Assembly (NCBI GenBank): GCA_001643535.1
Contig: LXTG01000046.1
Span: 1-19,636 of the forward strand
Reading direction: 5' to 3'
Length of the DNA stretch: 19,636 nt
From: a candidate division NC10 bacterium SPGG6
Lineage (GTDB): Bacteria; Methylomirabilota; Methylomirabilia; Methylomirabilales; CSP1-5
The translations under genes were made by a program, and so were the position numbers. This document shows positions 1-6,777 of this stretch, piece by piece. Below the pieces are notes generated by a model, which was not told where the DNA came from, made no database searches, and saw only the letters and a list, made by a program, of their open reading frames with translations. How positions within the stretch are numbered: position 1 is the first letter of the stretch; each line of letters opens with the position of its first letter.

Positions 1-923
1 TGGTGATCCATGCGCTGCACGAGGAACAGGACATTCAGCGGATGGGGGGCCTACGCCCGCATATGAAGGTGACGGCGTTCACCTTTCTGGCGGGGGCGCT
101 GGCGAATGCGGGGATCTTTCCGCTAGCGGGGTTCTGGTCGAAGGATGAGATTCTCTTTGCGGCCTTTAACGGAGGCCACTACGTGGTGTGGCTGCTGGGG
201 CTGGTGGGGGCGTTTCTGACCGCGTTTTACATGTTCCGGCTCTATTTCCTCACCTTCGAGGGCCAGTACCGGGGGGATCCCCATCACGCCCCTCACATTC
301 ATGACGCCCCGCCGACGATGGGGATTCCCCTCATTGTGTTAGCGGTCGGCTCCGTGGTGGCAGGGATGGTGGTGGGGTATCCGCCGGAGCACGGCCTGTT
401 CCATGAGTTCCTCGCGCCGGTCCTCGCGCATGGGGGGGAGGTCGCTGAGGCGGCATCGAGCCTGGTCCTGCCGCTGGCGGTGCTCTCCGTCCTCGTGGCG
501 GGGGCTGGGATCGGCCTGGCGTATCTCTTCTATGTCAGCATCAGCTACCGAAACGTACCGGAGATCTGGGTCGCACAGCTCCAGGGGCTCTACCGGTGGG
601 TCTATAACAAGTATTATGTGGATGAGCTGTATTGGGCCATCTTTGGAGATGGGTTTCGGGGTCTCTGCGGCTTTTTCTCGCGGGTGGATGAGAAGGTAGT
701 GGACGGGGCGGTCAATAGAGCTGCGACGGTCACAATGAAGGTCAGCATCGGTTCCGACTGGACTGACATCAAAATCGTAGATGGGCTTGTCAACAAGATC
801 GCGGATATCATACAGGGGGGCAGTCGGGGGCTGCGGCTGATCCATACCGGCATGGTCCAGAATTACATCCTGGCGATAACCATTGGGATCTTTTTCATTG
901 TGAGCGCCTATATCATCTTCTGA
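1..923 (+). CDS. nuoL: NADH-quinone oxidoreductase subunit L, C-terminal part (5' end outside window)
   Basis: This is the C-terminal half of the large antiporter-like proton-pumping subunit of respiratory complex I, in the cytoplasmic membrane. The first full codon is at base 3 and the reading frame is open to the window edge, so the gene is cut by the window and not by a mutation. The opening segment HALHEEQDIQRMGGL is the conserved HAxxxEQDxRxMGGL stretch of NuoL. Next comes a helix with GxFPLAGFWSKDEI, another family hallmark, then several hydrophobic helices and a long C-terminal tail ending in a membrane anchor (YILAITIGIFFIVSAYIIF). That tail fits the lateral helix of NuoL that runs along NuoM and NuoN. 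nuoM follows after a 96-bp spacer that carries heptad repeats. About half of a normal NuoL (roughly 600-650 residues) is present. The identification is firm. Confidence 0.95.
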   Translation, partial: VIHALHEEQDIQRMGGLRPHMKVTAFTFLAGALANAGIFPLAGFWSKDEILFAAFNGGHYVVWLLGLVGAFLTAFYMFRLYFLTFEGQYRGDPHHAPHIHDAPPTMGIPLIVLAVGSVVAGMVVGYPPEHGLFHEFLAPVLAHGGEVAEAASSLVLPLAVLSVLVAGAGIGLAYLFYVSISYRNVPEIWVAQLQGLYRWVYNKYYVDELYWAIFGDGFRGLCGFFSRVDEKVVDGAVNRAATVTMKVSIGSDWTDIKIVDGLVNKIADIIQGGSRGLRLIHTGMVQNYILAITIGIFFIVSAYIIF

Positions 924-924
924 A

Positions 925-1000
925 GTCCGACGTCCAAAGTCCAGGCTCCGGAAGGGCTTGTTCGTGAGCGGGGCTTTGCCGACGGGACCTTGGACCTGGA
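925..1000. repeat. Degenerate heptad repeat in inverted arrangement, nuoL-nuoM spacer
   Basis: The spacer starts with back-to-back 7-bp words: GTCCGAC at 925-931, GTCCAAA at 932-938, GTCCAGG at 939-945 and a weaker CTCCGGA at 946-952. Near its other end the same word family appears on the opposite strand: GGACCTTGGAC at 985-995 is the reverse complement of GTCCAAGGTCC and pairs with 932-942 at 10 of 11 positions. The result is a stem with a loop of about 42 bases, placed just before the nuoM ribosome site (GGAGGA at 1004-1009). The architecture is the same as in the larger element at 6615-6768, although the words differ. Confidence 0.6.
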
Positions 1001-1019
1001 AGCGGAGGAATAGTTTCCC

Positions 1020-2600
1020 ATGAGTGGAGTGACATTGCCACTGCTCACCATCGTGACCTTTCTCCCCTTGGCAGGGGCCATTCTCCTCTTGTTCATCCGT
1101 CGGGACAAGGAAGGCCTTATCCGGCGGGTGAGCCTTGTCGTTACGGGGGTGACCCTCCTCATCTCATTGGCGCTGCCACTCTCTTTCGATTTCGGGAGCG
1201 CCGAATTCCAGTTCGTGGAGAGGGTCTCCTGGATCCCAACGATCGGGGTGAGCTATATCATGGGGATAGACGGGATCAGCCTCTGGTTGGTGTGTCTCAC
1301 TGCCCTGATCTCACCCATCGCGGTGCTCTGCTCGTGGGAGGCGATCACCGAGCGGGTGAAGGAGTATCACTTCTTTCTCCTCCTCATGCATACAGGGATG
1401 ATGGGTGTCTTCCTCGCGTTAGACTTCTTCCTCTTCTATGTCTTCTGGGAAGTGGTGCTGGTCCCCATGTACTTCCTCATCGGCATCTGGGGGCATCCAG
1501 CTCGCCGCCTGTACGCGGCCATCAAATTCTTCCTCTACACCCTCTTCGGCAGCGTGGTGATGCTGCTCGGCATCCTGGCGGTCTACTTCTATGCCGGAGC
1601 GCAGACCGGCACGCACACCTTTGATATCCTGGAGCTGATGAAGGTTTCTTATCCGTGGTCTCCCAGCCTCCTTTCCTTCCAGAACCTCGTCTGGCTGGCC
1701 TTCTTCCTCTCCTTTGCCATCAAGGTCCCCATGTTCCCCTTCCACACATGGCTGCCGGATGCGCACACCGAAGCCCCCACCGCCGGCTCGCTCATCCTGG
1801 CGGCTGTCTTGCTGAAGATGGGGACCTACGGCTTCGTCCGGTTCAGCCTGCCGATGTTTCCCGAGGCCACACTCTACTTTGTCCCCTTTATGGTGACCTT
1901 GAGTATTTTCGCTATCATCTACGGGGCGATGGTCTGTCTGGTCCAGCAGGACATGAAGCGGCTCATTGCCTTCAGCTCGGTAAGCCACATGGGCTTTGTG
2001 ATGCTGGGCATGTTCGCGCTGAACATGCAGGGGCTTCAGGGGAGCATCTTGCAGATGGTCAATCATGGCCTCTCCACCGGGGCCCTGTTCTTGATCGTTG
2101 GCCTCATCTACGACCGGATCCACTCGCGGATGATTGCCGATATGGGAGGCCTGTCCACCGTTATGCCGATCTATGGGACCCTTTTTGCGATTACCATGTT
2201 TTCGTCCATCGGCCTCCCTGGTCTGAATGGGTTCATCGGCGAGTTCCTCATCTTGGTGGGGGCGTTTAAGGTGAGCTGGCTGTGGGCGCTGTTCGCCGTT
2301 TCCGGAATTGTCCTGGGGGCGGCCTATATGCTCTGGTTGTTTCAGCGCACGATGTTCGGCAAGGTGATCCATGAGAGGAACAAGGGACTGCCCGACCTGA
2401 ACCTCCGCGAAGTCATGACCCTCATCCCGCTGGTGATCATGTTCTTCTGGATCGGGCTCTATCCCGCTCCCTTTTTGAAGGCGATGGAACCCTCGGTGCA
2501 GAAGGTGGTGAAGCGGCTCGATCAGGCCCGGAAGGTGGTGGAGGCGCCCACCCCCACACCGGTCGCCCGGAACTGGGCGCGGGACCGTCACGAGGAATGA
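1020..2600 (+). CDS. nuoM: NADH-quinone oxidoreductase subunit M
   Basis: This is a membrane-arm subunit of complex I and one of the three antiporter-like proton channels. It is 526 residues long, normal for NuoM, with about 14 hydrophobic helices. Family signatures are visible: YVFWEVVLVPMYFLIGIWG contains Glu144, FAIKVPMFPFHTWLPDAH contains Lys235, and EAPTAGSLILAAVLLKMG ends near Lys266. These match the buried Glu and Lys residues known to be needed for pumping in Escherichia coli NuoM. The ATG at 1020 has GGAGGA at 1004-1009 upstream. The gene ends TGA at 2598-2600, overlapping the first possible nuoN ATG in an ATGA junction, so the two genes are translationally linked. It belongs to the nuoL-nuoM-nuoN operon segment. 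No damage is seen. Confidence 0.97.
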   Translation: MSGVTLPLLTIVTFLPLAGAILLLFIRRDKEGLIRRVSLVVTGVTLLISLALPLSFDFGSAEFQFVERVSWIPTIGVSYIMGIDGISLWLVCLTALISPIAVLCSWEAITERVKEYHFFLLLMHTGMMGVFLALDFFLFYVFWEVVLVPMYFLIGIWGHPARRLYAAIKFFLYTLFGSVVMLLGILAVYFYAGAQTGTHTFDILELMKVSYPWSPSLLSFQNLVWLAFFLSFAIKVPMFPFHTWLPDAHTEAPTAGSLILAAVLLKMGTYGFVRFSLPMFPEATLYFVPFMVTLSIFAIIYGAMVCLVQQDMKRLIAFSSVSHMGFVMLGMFALNMQGLQGSILQMVNHGLSTGALFLIVGLIYDRIHSRMIADMGGLSTVMPIYGTLFAITMFSSIGLPGLNGFIGEFLILVGAFKVSWLWALFAVSGIVLGAAYMLWLFQRTMFGKVIHERNKGLPDLNLREVMTLIPLVIMFFWIGLYPAPFLKAMEPSVQKVVKRLDQARKVVEAPTPTPVARNWARDRHEE

Positions 2601-2602
2601 CC

Positions 2603-4072
2603 ATGCCAGGAACCTACAATCCTGCAGATGTTCTTCAGGCTTTGCCGGAGGTCTTTCTCGCGAGTGTGGCGCTCATCGTCTTGGTCCTCTCTTTTGCCGC
2701 GCCGGCCCGGCGGGGATGGATGGAGACCCTGAGCATTGGGGGCGTGGTGGGAACGGGGGTTTTGCTGGTCTGGGCTGCGGTCCCGTTGTTCCAACCGGGA
2801 GGAAGTCCGGTCTCCGTCTTCAGCGGGTCATACCTGGTCGACAAGTTCGCCATCTTCTTCAAGGTGGTCTTCCTGATTGCCACGCTGCTGGTCATCCTGA
2901 TGTCGATCGATTACCTCCCCTTGGTCGGCGTTCCCGTCGGGGAGTTTTACGCGATCCTGCTCTTTTCGACCGTGGGAATGATGTTCATCGCCTCGGGCGG
3001 GAATCTCCTTACTCTGTACATTGGCCTCGAGACAATGTCTATCAGTATCTATATCCTTTGCGGCTTTCTCAAGCGGGACCAAAAGTCGAATGAGGCGGCC
3101 CTGAAATACCTCCTCATGGGGGCATTCTCCTCTGGGGTGATCCTCTATGGCATCTCCCTCCTCTATGGACTGACCGGGGCCTTGGGCTTCGAGGAAATCG
3201 CTGCCACGCTCGCCACGATCGATCTCTCCAATCCTGCCCTCCTCCTCGCCATGGTGATGCTCACGGCCGGATTCGGATTCAAGATCGCCATCGTCCCCTT
3301 CCATATGTATCTGCCGGACGTCTACGAGGGGGCGCCCACCGCGGTGACCGCCTTCCTGGCGGTTGCCTCCGAGGCGGCTGGCGTGGCGGCGCTCCTCCGG
3401 GTCTTCCTGGGGGCCATGCCGCATATTCAGGTTGACTGGACCGTTCTCTTCTGGATCCTCGCCGCCCTGACCATGACGATCGGGAATGTCGTGGCCATGG
3501 CCCAGCGGAACATCAAGCGCATGCTGGCGTATTCGAGCATCGCCCACATCGGATATGTCTTGATCGGCTTTGTGGCGGGAGCGAAGTTGGGCATCTCCGC
3601 CGTCCTGTTTTACGTGCTCGTATATGCCTTCATGACGGCAGGGGCATTTGCGATGGTGATCCTCCTCCAGACCGAAACGGTGAAGGGGGACCTCATTGAG
3701 GACTTTGCCGGGCTGGGCCAGGTGAAACCGATCGCGGCCGCGGCTATGGTGATCTTTCTTCTTTCGTTGACCGGGATCCCCCCCACGGCCGGTTTCGTGG
3801 GAAAGTTTTATCTCTTCAGTGCCGCGATCAGCGCCGGGTATGTGTGGTTGACCTTGATCGCCGTGATCAACACCGCCATCTCCCTCTTTTATTACATGCG
3901 CGTCGCCATGGTCATGTACATGGGGGAGGCCCCCGAGGGTCTGGCCCTGAGTTCCTCCCGCCCCTTGCATGCGGCGGTGGCCTTTGCGGTGCTGGGGACA
4001 CTGGGCATTGGGATCTTTCCGCAATGGTTTCTGAAGATTGCGCAGGCATCGGTCTTCGGCCTGCTGCCATAG
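2603..4072 (+). CDS. nuoN: NADH-quinone oxidoreductase subunit N
   Basis: This is the third antiporter-like membrane subunit of complex I (489 residues from this start). Signatures include LETMSISIYILCGF and SNEAALKYLLMGAFSSG. Also present are IAIVPFHMYLPDVYEGAPT with a nearby hydrophobic helix, and GIPPTAGFVGKFYLFSAA in the C-terminal third. Two in-frame ATGs are possible, at 2597 and 2603. The ribosome site GAGGA at 2592-2596 touches the first but stands 6 bases before the second, so 2603 is preferred. The earlier one would add two residues and give a 4-base ATGA overlap with nuoM. The last gene of the complex I block here, it is followed within 6 bases by a strong promoter for atpB. A diverged copy of its 3' third lies at 5407-5922. 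Confidence 0.96.
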   Translation: MPGTYNPADVLQALPEVFLASVALIVLVLSFAAPARRGWMETLSIGGVVGTGVLLVWAAVPLFQPGGSPVSVFSGSYLVDKFAIFFKVVFLIATLLVILMSIDYLPLVGVPVGEFYAILLFSTVGMMFIASGGNLLTLYIGLETMSISIYILCGFLKRDQKSNEAALKYLLMGAFSSGVILYGISLLYGLTGALGFEEIAATLATIDLSNPALLLAMVMLTAGFGFKIAIVPFHMYLPDVYEGAPTAVTAFLAVASEAAGVAALLRVFLGAMPHIQVDWTVLFWILAALTMTIGNVVAMAQRNIKRMLAYSSIAHIGYVLIGFVAGAKLGISAVLFYVLVYAFMTAGAFAMVILLQTETVKGDLIEDFAGLGQVKPIAAAAMVIFLLSLTGIPPTAGFVGKFYLFSAAISAGYVWLTLIAVINTAISLFYYMRVAMVMYMGEAPEGLALSSSRPLHAAVAFAVLGTLGIGIFPQWFLKIAQASVFGLLP

Positions 4073-4077
4073 GCGGC

Positions 4078-4106
4078 TTGACACTGGGAACCGTCGGGGG
4101 TATAAA
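4078..4106 (+). promoter_or_regulatory. Sigma70-type promoter for atpB-atpE
   Basis: A perfect -35 box TTGACA (4078-4083) and a -10 box TATAAA (4101-4106) are separated by exactly 17 bp, close to the ideal sigma70 promoter. The predicted start of transcription is near 4113, leaving a leader of about 22 bases before the GTG start of atpB, with GAGG at 4125-4128 as ribosome site. A 6-bp inverted repeat, ACTGGG (4083-4088) and CCCAGT (4109-4114), brackets the spacer and -10 box and could be an operator, though it may be chance. The promoter gives atpBE expression independent of the nuo operon. Confidence 0.75.
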
Positions 4107-4134
4107 GACCCAGTTCTGTCCCGTGAGGTGAGCG

Positions 4135-4887
4135 GTGGAAGCGATTGAGACACCCCCTCTGATCAGGATTCCAAATTTTATCCCCTGGATCCCCGGGCCG
4201 TTCATTCCAGATCATGTGGTCATGACTTGGATCGTCATGGCCTTCTTGATTGTCGTGTCGTACCTGGCGACCCGGCGTCTGACCGAGGTGCCGGGGCCGA
4301 TTCAAAATGTGCTCGAGCAGGTGATTGAGGCCTTCACCGGGATCCTGGACAGCATCATCGGGCATGAAGGAAGGCGGTATCTTGCCTTGATCGGCACTGC
4401 GGGGTTGCTCATCTTTTTTAGCAACATCCTGATCCTGATTCCGGGTCTCCGGAGCCCGACGGCCAACTTGAACACGACGGCATCCTTGGCCATCGCAATC
4501 TTCGTTTCGTACCATTACTTCGGCGTCCGAAAGCAGGGCCTGCTTACCTATTTGAAGCACTTCCTTGGACCGGTGGGTGAATTCCCCAAATTTCTCCTGA
4601 TCGCCATGGGGTGGATCCTCGTGCCGGCCTTCATCTTGGTGGAGGTGATCAGCCATCTGGCCCGTGCCCTCTCCCTCTCGATCCGGCTCTTCGGCAATAT
4701 CTTTGGGGAAGATACGGTGTTTCTGTTTATCCTGTTCCTGACCTCCATCATGTGGCCTATCTATGCCCTGGCTCCCTTGATCTCAGTGCTTGTCATTTTC
4801 ACTGGATTGGTCCAGGCGCTGATTTTTGTGATGCTATCGACCATGTATATTGCGGGAGCAGTAGAGACCCACCATGCAGAGCATTGA
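4135..4887 (+). CDS. atpB: F-type ATP synthase Fo subunit a
   Basis: This is the membrane stator subunit that forms the ion half-channels beside the rotating c-ring of ATP synthase. It has 250 residues, five to six hydrophobic helices and the hallmark LSLSIRLFGNIFGED with the essential arginine at Arg184. A conserved Gln lies in the last helix (GLVQALIF, about 227). The GTG start at 4135 is chosen because GAGG at 4125-4128 is 6 bases upstream and the N terminus PNFIPWIPGPFIPDHVVMTW fits short bacterial a subunits; no ATG serves better. It stands between nuoN and atpE under its own promoter. No atpI precedes it, and no subunit b, delta or F1 genes appear in the window, so the rest of the enzyme must be encoded elsewhere. 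The identification is firm. Confidence 0.95.
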   Translation: MEAIETPPLIRIPNFIPWIPGPFIPDHVVMTWIVMAFLIVVSYLATRRLTEVPGPIQNVLEQVIEAFTGILDSIIGHEGRRYLALIGTAGLLIFFSNILILIPGLRSPTANLNTTASLAIAIFVSYHYFGVRKQGLLTYLKHFLGPVGEFPKFLLIAMGWILVPAFILVEVISHLARALSLSIRLFGNIFGEDTVFLFILFLTSIMWPIYALAPLISVLVIFTGLVQALIFVMLSTMYIAGAVETHHAEH

Positions 4888-4970
4888 GGCGGAAGGTCGA
4901 GAGGCATTCGAGTGGCAAGAAATGTCCCGCTCGGTAGAACCAACTTGAGTCTCGGGAAGGAGGGGCGTGC

Positions 4971-5327
4971 ATGCGATCGAAGTTGACGGGCATTGTGACA
5001 GCGGTATTGGCGGCGTTGGGCTCGACCACATTCGTGTGGGCTGCAGAGGCAGGCGCACCGCTCGACCAGACTTATTTCTGGGTAACGGTCTTGACCGCAG
5101 GGTTCGGGATGGCTATTGCCTCGGCCATGGCCGCCTTGGCTCAGTCGCGGGCGATTTCTGCTGCCCTGGAGGGGATCGCCCGGCAACCGAATGCCGCGGG
5201 ACGCATCCAAACCGCGATGATCATCGGGTTAGCCCTAATTGAATCTCTGGCCATCTACGTGTTGTTGATTGCCATGATCCTCCTCTTTGCTGACCCCTTT
5301 AGCGGGATCATTGTGGGGGCGCCATAG
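4971..5327 (+). CDS. atpE: F-type ATP synthase Fo subunit c, with N-terminal extension and Na+-type ion-site residues
   Basis: This is the c-ring subunit that carries ions during ATP synthesis. It has 118 residues where the family usually has 75-90. The extra length is an N-terminal segment (1 to about 30, a hydrophobic stretch ending WAAEAG) that looks like a signal or membrane-targeting peptide, as known for some other c subunits. Two helices follow (about 35-70 and 80-107) joined by the conserved polar loop ARQP (70-73). The ion-carrying glutamate is Glu91 in LALIESLAIYV. Counting from ARQP, Gln58, Glu91, Ser92 and Tyr96 fall on the Na+-ligand positions of Ilyobacter tartaricus c. The usual helix-1 Pro and the Thr after ES are here Ala54 and Leu93. 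The ATG is set by a perfect AAGGAGG at 4957-4963, 7 bases upstream. A terminator follows directly. Confidence 0.95.
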   Translation: MRSKLTGIVTAVLAALGSTTFVWAAEAGAPLDQTYFWVTVLTAGFGMAIASAMAALAQSRAISAALEGIARQPNAAGRIQTAMIIGLALIESLAIYVLLIAMILLFADPFSGIIVGAP

Positions 5328-5330
5328 ACC

Positions 5331-5363
5331 AGGGGCCCCGGAAATCCGGGGCCTCTCATTTTT
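5331..5363 (+). terminator. Rho-independent terminator after atpE
   Basis: The left arm AGGGGCCCCGG (5331-5341) pairs with the right arm CCGGGGCCTCT (5346-5356) over 11 pairs, one of them G-U. The loop is four bases (AAAT) and a run of five T residues follows at 5359-5363. The stem starts 4 bases after the atpE stop codon. It should end the atpBE transcript before the nuoN remnant and rex. Confidence 0.9.
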
Positions 5364-5406
5364 GGGAGAGTAAGTACAAATATTCACATGCTCATCGAGT
5401 ATCTTC

Positions 5407-5922
5407 TTGGTGGCGTTGGTAGCCGGCACGAGCCGAGGCTTTTCCAGCATCCTTTTCTACCTCGTCGTCTACGCCTTTATGAACCTGGGGGCCTTCGCCG
5501 TGATCATCGCCCTTGCCCGGCAGGGGGAGGAGAGACCAACCCTTTCCACTTATGCCGGCTTGAGTTCTCGCCATCCCGCCATGGCCTTCGCCATGGCGGT
5601 GTTTATGTTTTCACTGGCAGGTCTCCCCCCCACAGGGGGATTCATGGGGAAGTTTTATATCTTCAGTGCTGCGGTGGAGGCCGACTATGTGGGGCTCACG
5701 GTGATCGCGGTTATCTGTAGTCTCATCTCCGTCTTCTTTTATCTCCGGGTCGTGGTCGTGATGTACATGGAGGAACCCCAGGAAGGACATCCGAGTCCGG
5801 TCGTTTCCCCCGCCATCCTCATCACACTTTTACTCGCGACGGCGGCCACACTGCAGTTGGGGATTATGCCGGCTGGGGTGTGGGATCTGGCGGTTCGGTC
5901 GATCCGAGTCTTTTGGGGGTAG
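5407..5922 (+). pseudogene. Remnant of a second nuoN: C-terminal third only
   Basis: The translated segment (up to 171 residues) matches only the last third of NuoN: FYLVVYAFMNLGAFAVII, then SLAGLPPTGGFMGKFYIFSAA, a helix and the MYM segment. By eye it is a little over half identical to the same part of the intact nuoN at 2603-4072, so it is not a recent copy. The helices holding the catalytic Glu and Lys residues are missing. No proper start is visible: the open frame reaches back to a stop at 5371-5373. In another frame just upstream, LIEYLL at about 5391-5408 resembles the preceding family segment, suggesting a frameshift as well. The homology begins within about 30 bases of the atpE terminator. 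Its last codons contain TGGGGG (5914-5919), which can serve as ribosome site for rex. Confidence 0.75.
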
Positions 5923-5927
5923 GGGGT

Positions 5928-6605
5928 ATGAGGCGCGAGAAGTCGGACGGGTCGACCAGGCATCGGATCCCTGAAAGGACGATCGCCCGCCTGAGTATCT
6001 ACCTCAGGTGTCTGGAGGAGGTTGTCGCCGATGGGACAGTTGCGGTCTCTTCCCAGCAGTTGGCCAAGCGCTTCGGGTTGAACTCTGCCCAGGTCCGCAA
6101 AGATTTAGCGTACTTTGGCCAGTTCGGGGTTCGGGGGCTCGGCTACTATACCGAGGAGCTGAAGCAGAACCTGGAGCGGATCCTGGGACTCGACCAGGAG
6201 TGGGACGTGGCCCTGGTAGGTCTCGGAAACCTGGGCTCCGCCCTCTTGAGGTACCGGGGCTTTCAGCAGCGCGGGTTTCGGATATCGGTGGTCTTCGACA
6301 ATGATCCCAGCAAAGTGGGCCGGCGGATTGGCAAAGTCCCGGTCCGCCCCGTTGAGAAGATCGTCCCCGTCCTCAGGCGTCGCAGGATGAAGATGGCCGT
6401 CATCGCCGTCCCCGCGAGTGCGGCCCAGGCGGTCACCGACCGGTTGGTCGCTGCGGGGGTGAATGCCATCCTGAATTTCGCCCCGACGCAGCTCTTCGTT
6501 CCCAAGGGGGTCAAGGTGCAGAACGTGGACCTCTCCGTTATGCTCAAGACCTTGAGCTTCTATACGACCCGGTCCGCCCGCGACACCCGAGTCTCTGACC
6601 GATGA
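5928..6605 (+). CDS. rex: Redox-sensing transcriptional repressor Rex
   Basis: Rex is a cytoplasmic DNA-binding homodimer that senses the NADH/NAD+ ratio: NADH binding releases it from its operators. The 225-residue protein has the usual size and two parts. An N-terminal winged helix (about 10-85) contains RIPERTIARLSIYLRCLEEV and the recognition region SAQVRKDLAYFGQFGVRGLGY. A C-terminal Rossmann domain has the NADH-binding GLGNLG at 98-103, an acidic FDND at the end of beta-2, and the conserved NFAP motif. The ATG at 5928 fits the family start; an earlier GTG at 5880 would add 16 atypical residues inside the nuoN remnant. The remnant ends 5 bases before this ATG. Known Rex regulons include NADH dehydrogenase, terminal oxidases and ATP synthase, so its place next to nuo and atp is telling. 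No full Rex operator was found in the window. Confidence 0.93.
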   Translation: MRREKSDGSTRHRIPERTIARLSIYLRCLEEVVADGTVAVSSQQLAKRFGLNSAQVRKDLAYFGQFGVRGLGYYTEELKQNLERILGLDQEWDVALVGLGNLGSALLRYRGFQQRGFRISVVFDNDPSKVGRRIGKVPVRPVEKIVPVLRRRRMKMAVIAVPASAAQAVTDRLVAAGVNAILNFAPTQLFVPKGVKVQNVDLSVMLKTLSFYTTRSARDTRVSDR

Positions 6606-6614
6606 CCGATGAGA

Positions 6615-6768
6615 ACAGCTGTCAGCTAACAGCCCTGGCTCGATTTCGGATTGCCAATTTCGAATTTCGAATTGAAAGCCAACTCCATACTTAGAAAATC
6701 CGACATCCGCAATTCCCAATCCGAAATGTTGGAAGCTGACTGCTGACAGCCGACTGCTGACTGCTTAA
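6615..6768. repeat. Nested inverted repeats made of degenerate heptad words, between convergent rex and ubiD
   Basis: Nearly the whole spacer is built from 7-bp words. Block A (6615-6635) holds ACAGCTG, TCAGCTA and ACAGCCC. Block B (6647-6674) holds CGGATTG, CCAATTT, CGAATTT and CGAATTG. Block C (6697-6724) holds AATCCGA, CATCCGC, AATTCCC and AATCCGA. Block D (6734-6768) holds AGCTGAC, TGCTGAC, AGCCGAC, TGCTGAC and TGCTTAA. C is the reverse complement family of B: ATTTCGGATTG at 6643-6653 matches CAATCCGAAAT at 6717-6727 perfectly. D is that of A: GCTGTCAGC at 6618-6626 pairs with GCTGACAGC at 6742-6750. The order A-B-loop-C-D would fold into one long imperfect hairpin. It lies exactly between two converging genes, so it might also stop transcription from both sides. 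No ORF or transposase is present. Confidence 0.7.
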
Positions 6769-6777
6769 GGCGGGCGC

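Noticed and set aside
1419..2591. Long open frame (390 codons) antisense to nuoM
   Set aside because: It lies fully opposite a clear gene, has a low-complexity His/Gln/Glu/Asp-rich translation typical of antisense to membrane-protein codons, and shows no family motif.
2828..4153. Long open frame (441 codons) antisense to nuoN
   Set aside because: Same reasons: an antisense shadow of a hydrophobic GC-rich gene, with no ribosome site or recognisable domain.
5378..5391. Possible Rex operator (half-site TTCACA after AAATA)
   Set aside because: Only one half-site fits; the other half does not match TTGTGA, and it lies downstream of the atpE terminator with no promoter nearby.
5880..5927. Earlier GTG start for rex
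   Set aside because: It would add a Gly/Ser-rich stretch absent from Rex proteins and overlap the nuoN remnant; the ATG at 5928 gives the normal N terminus.
6615..6768. CRISPR array
   Set aside because: The unit is 7 bp, degenerate and without spacers, and no cas gene is present.
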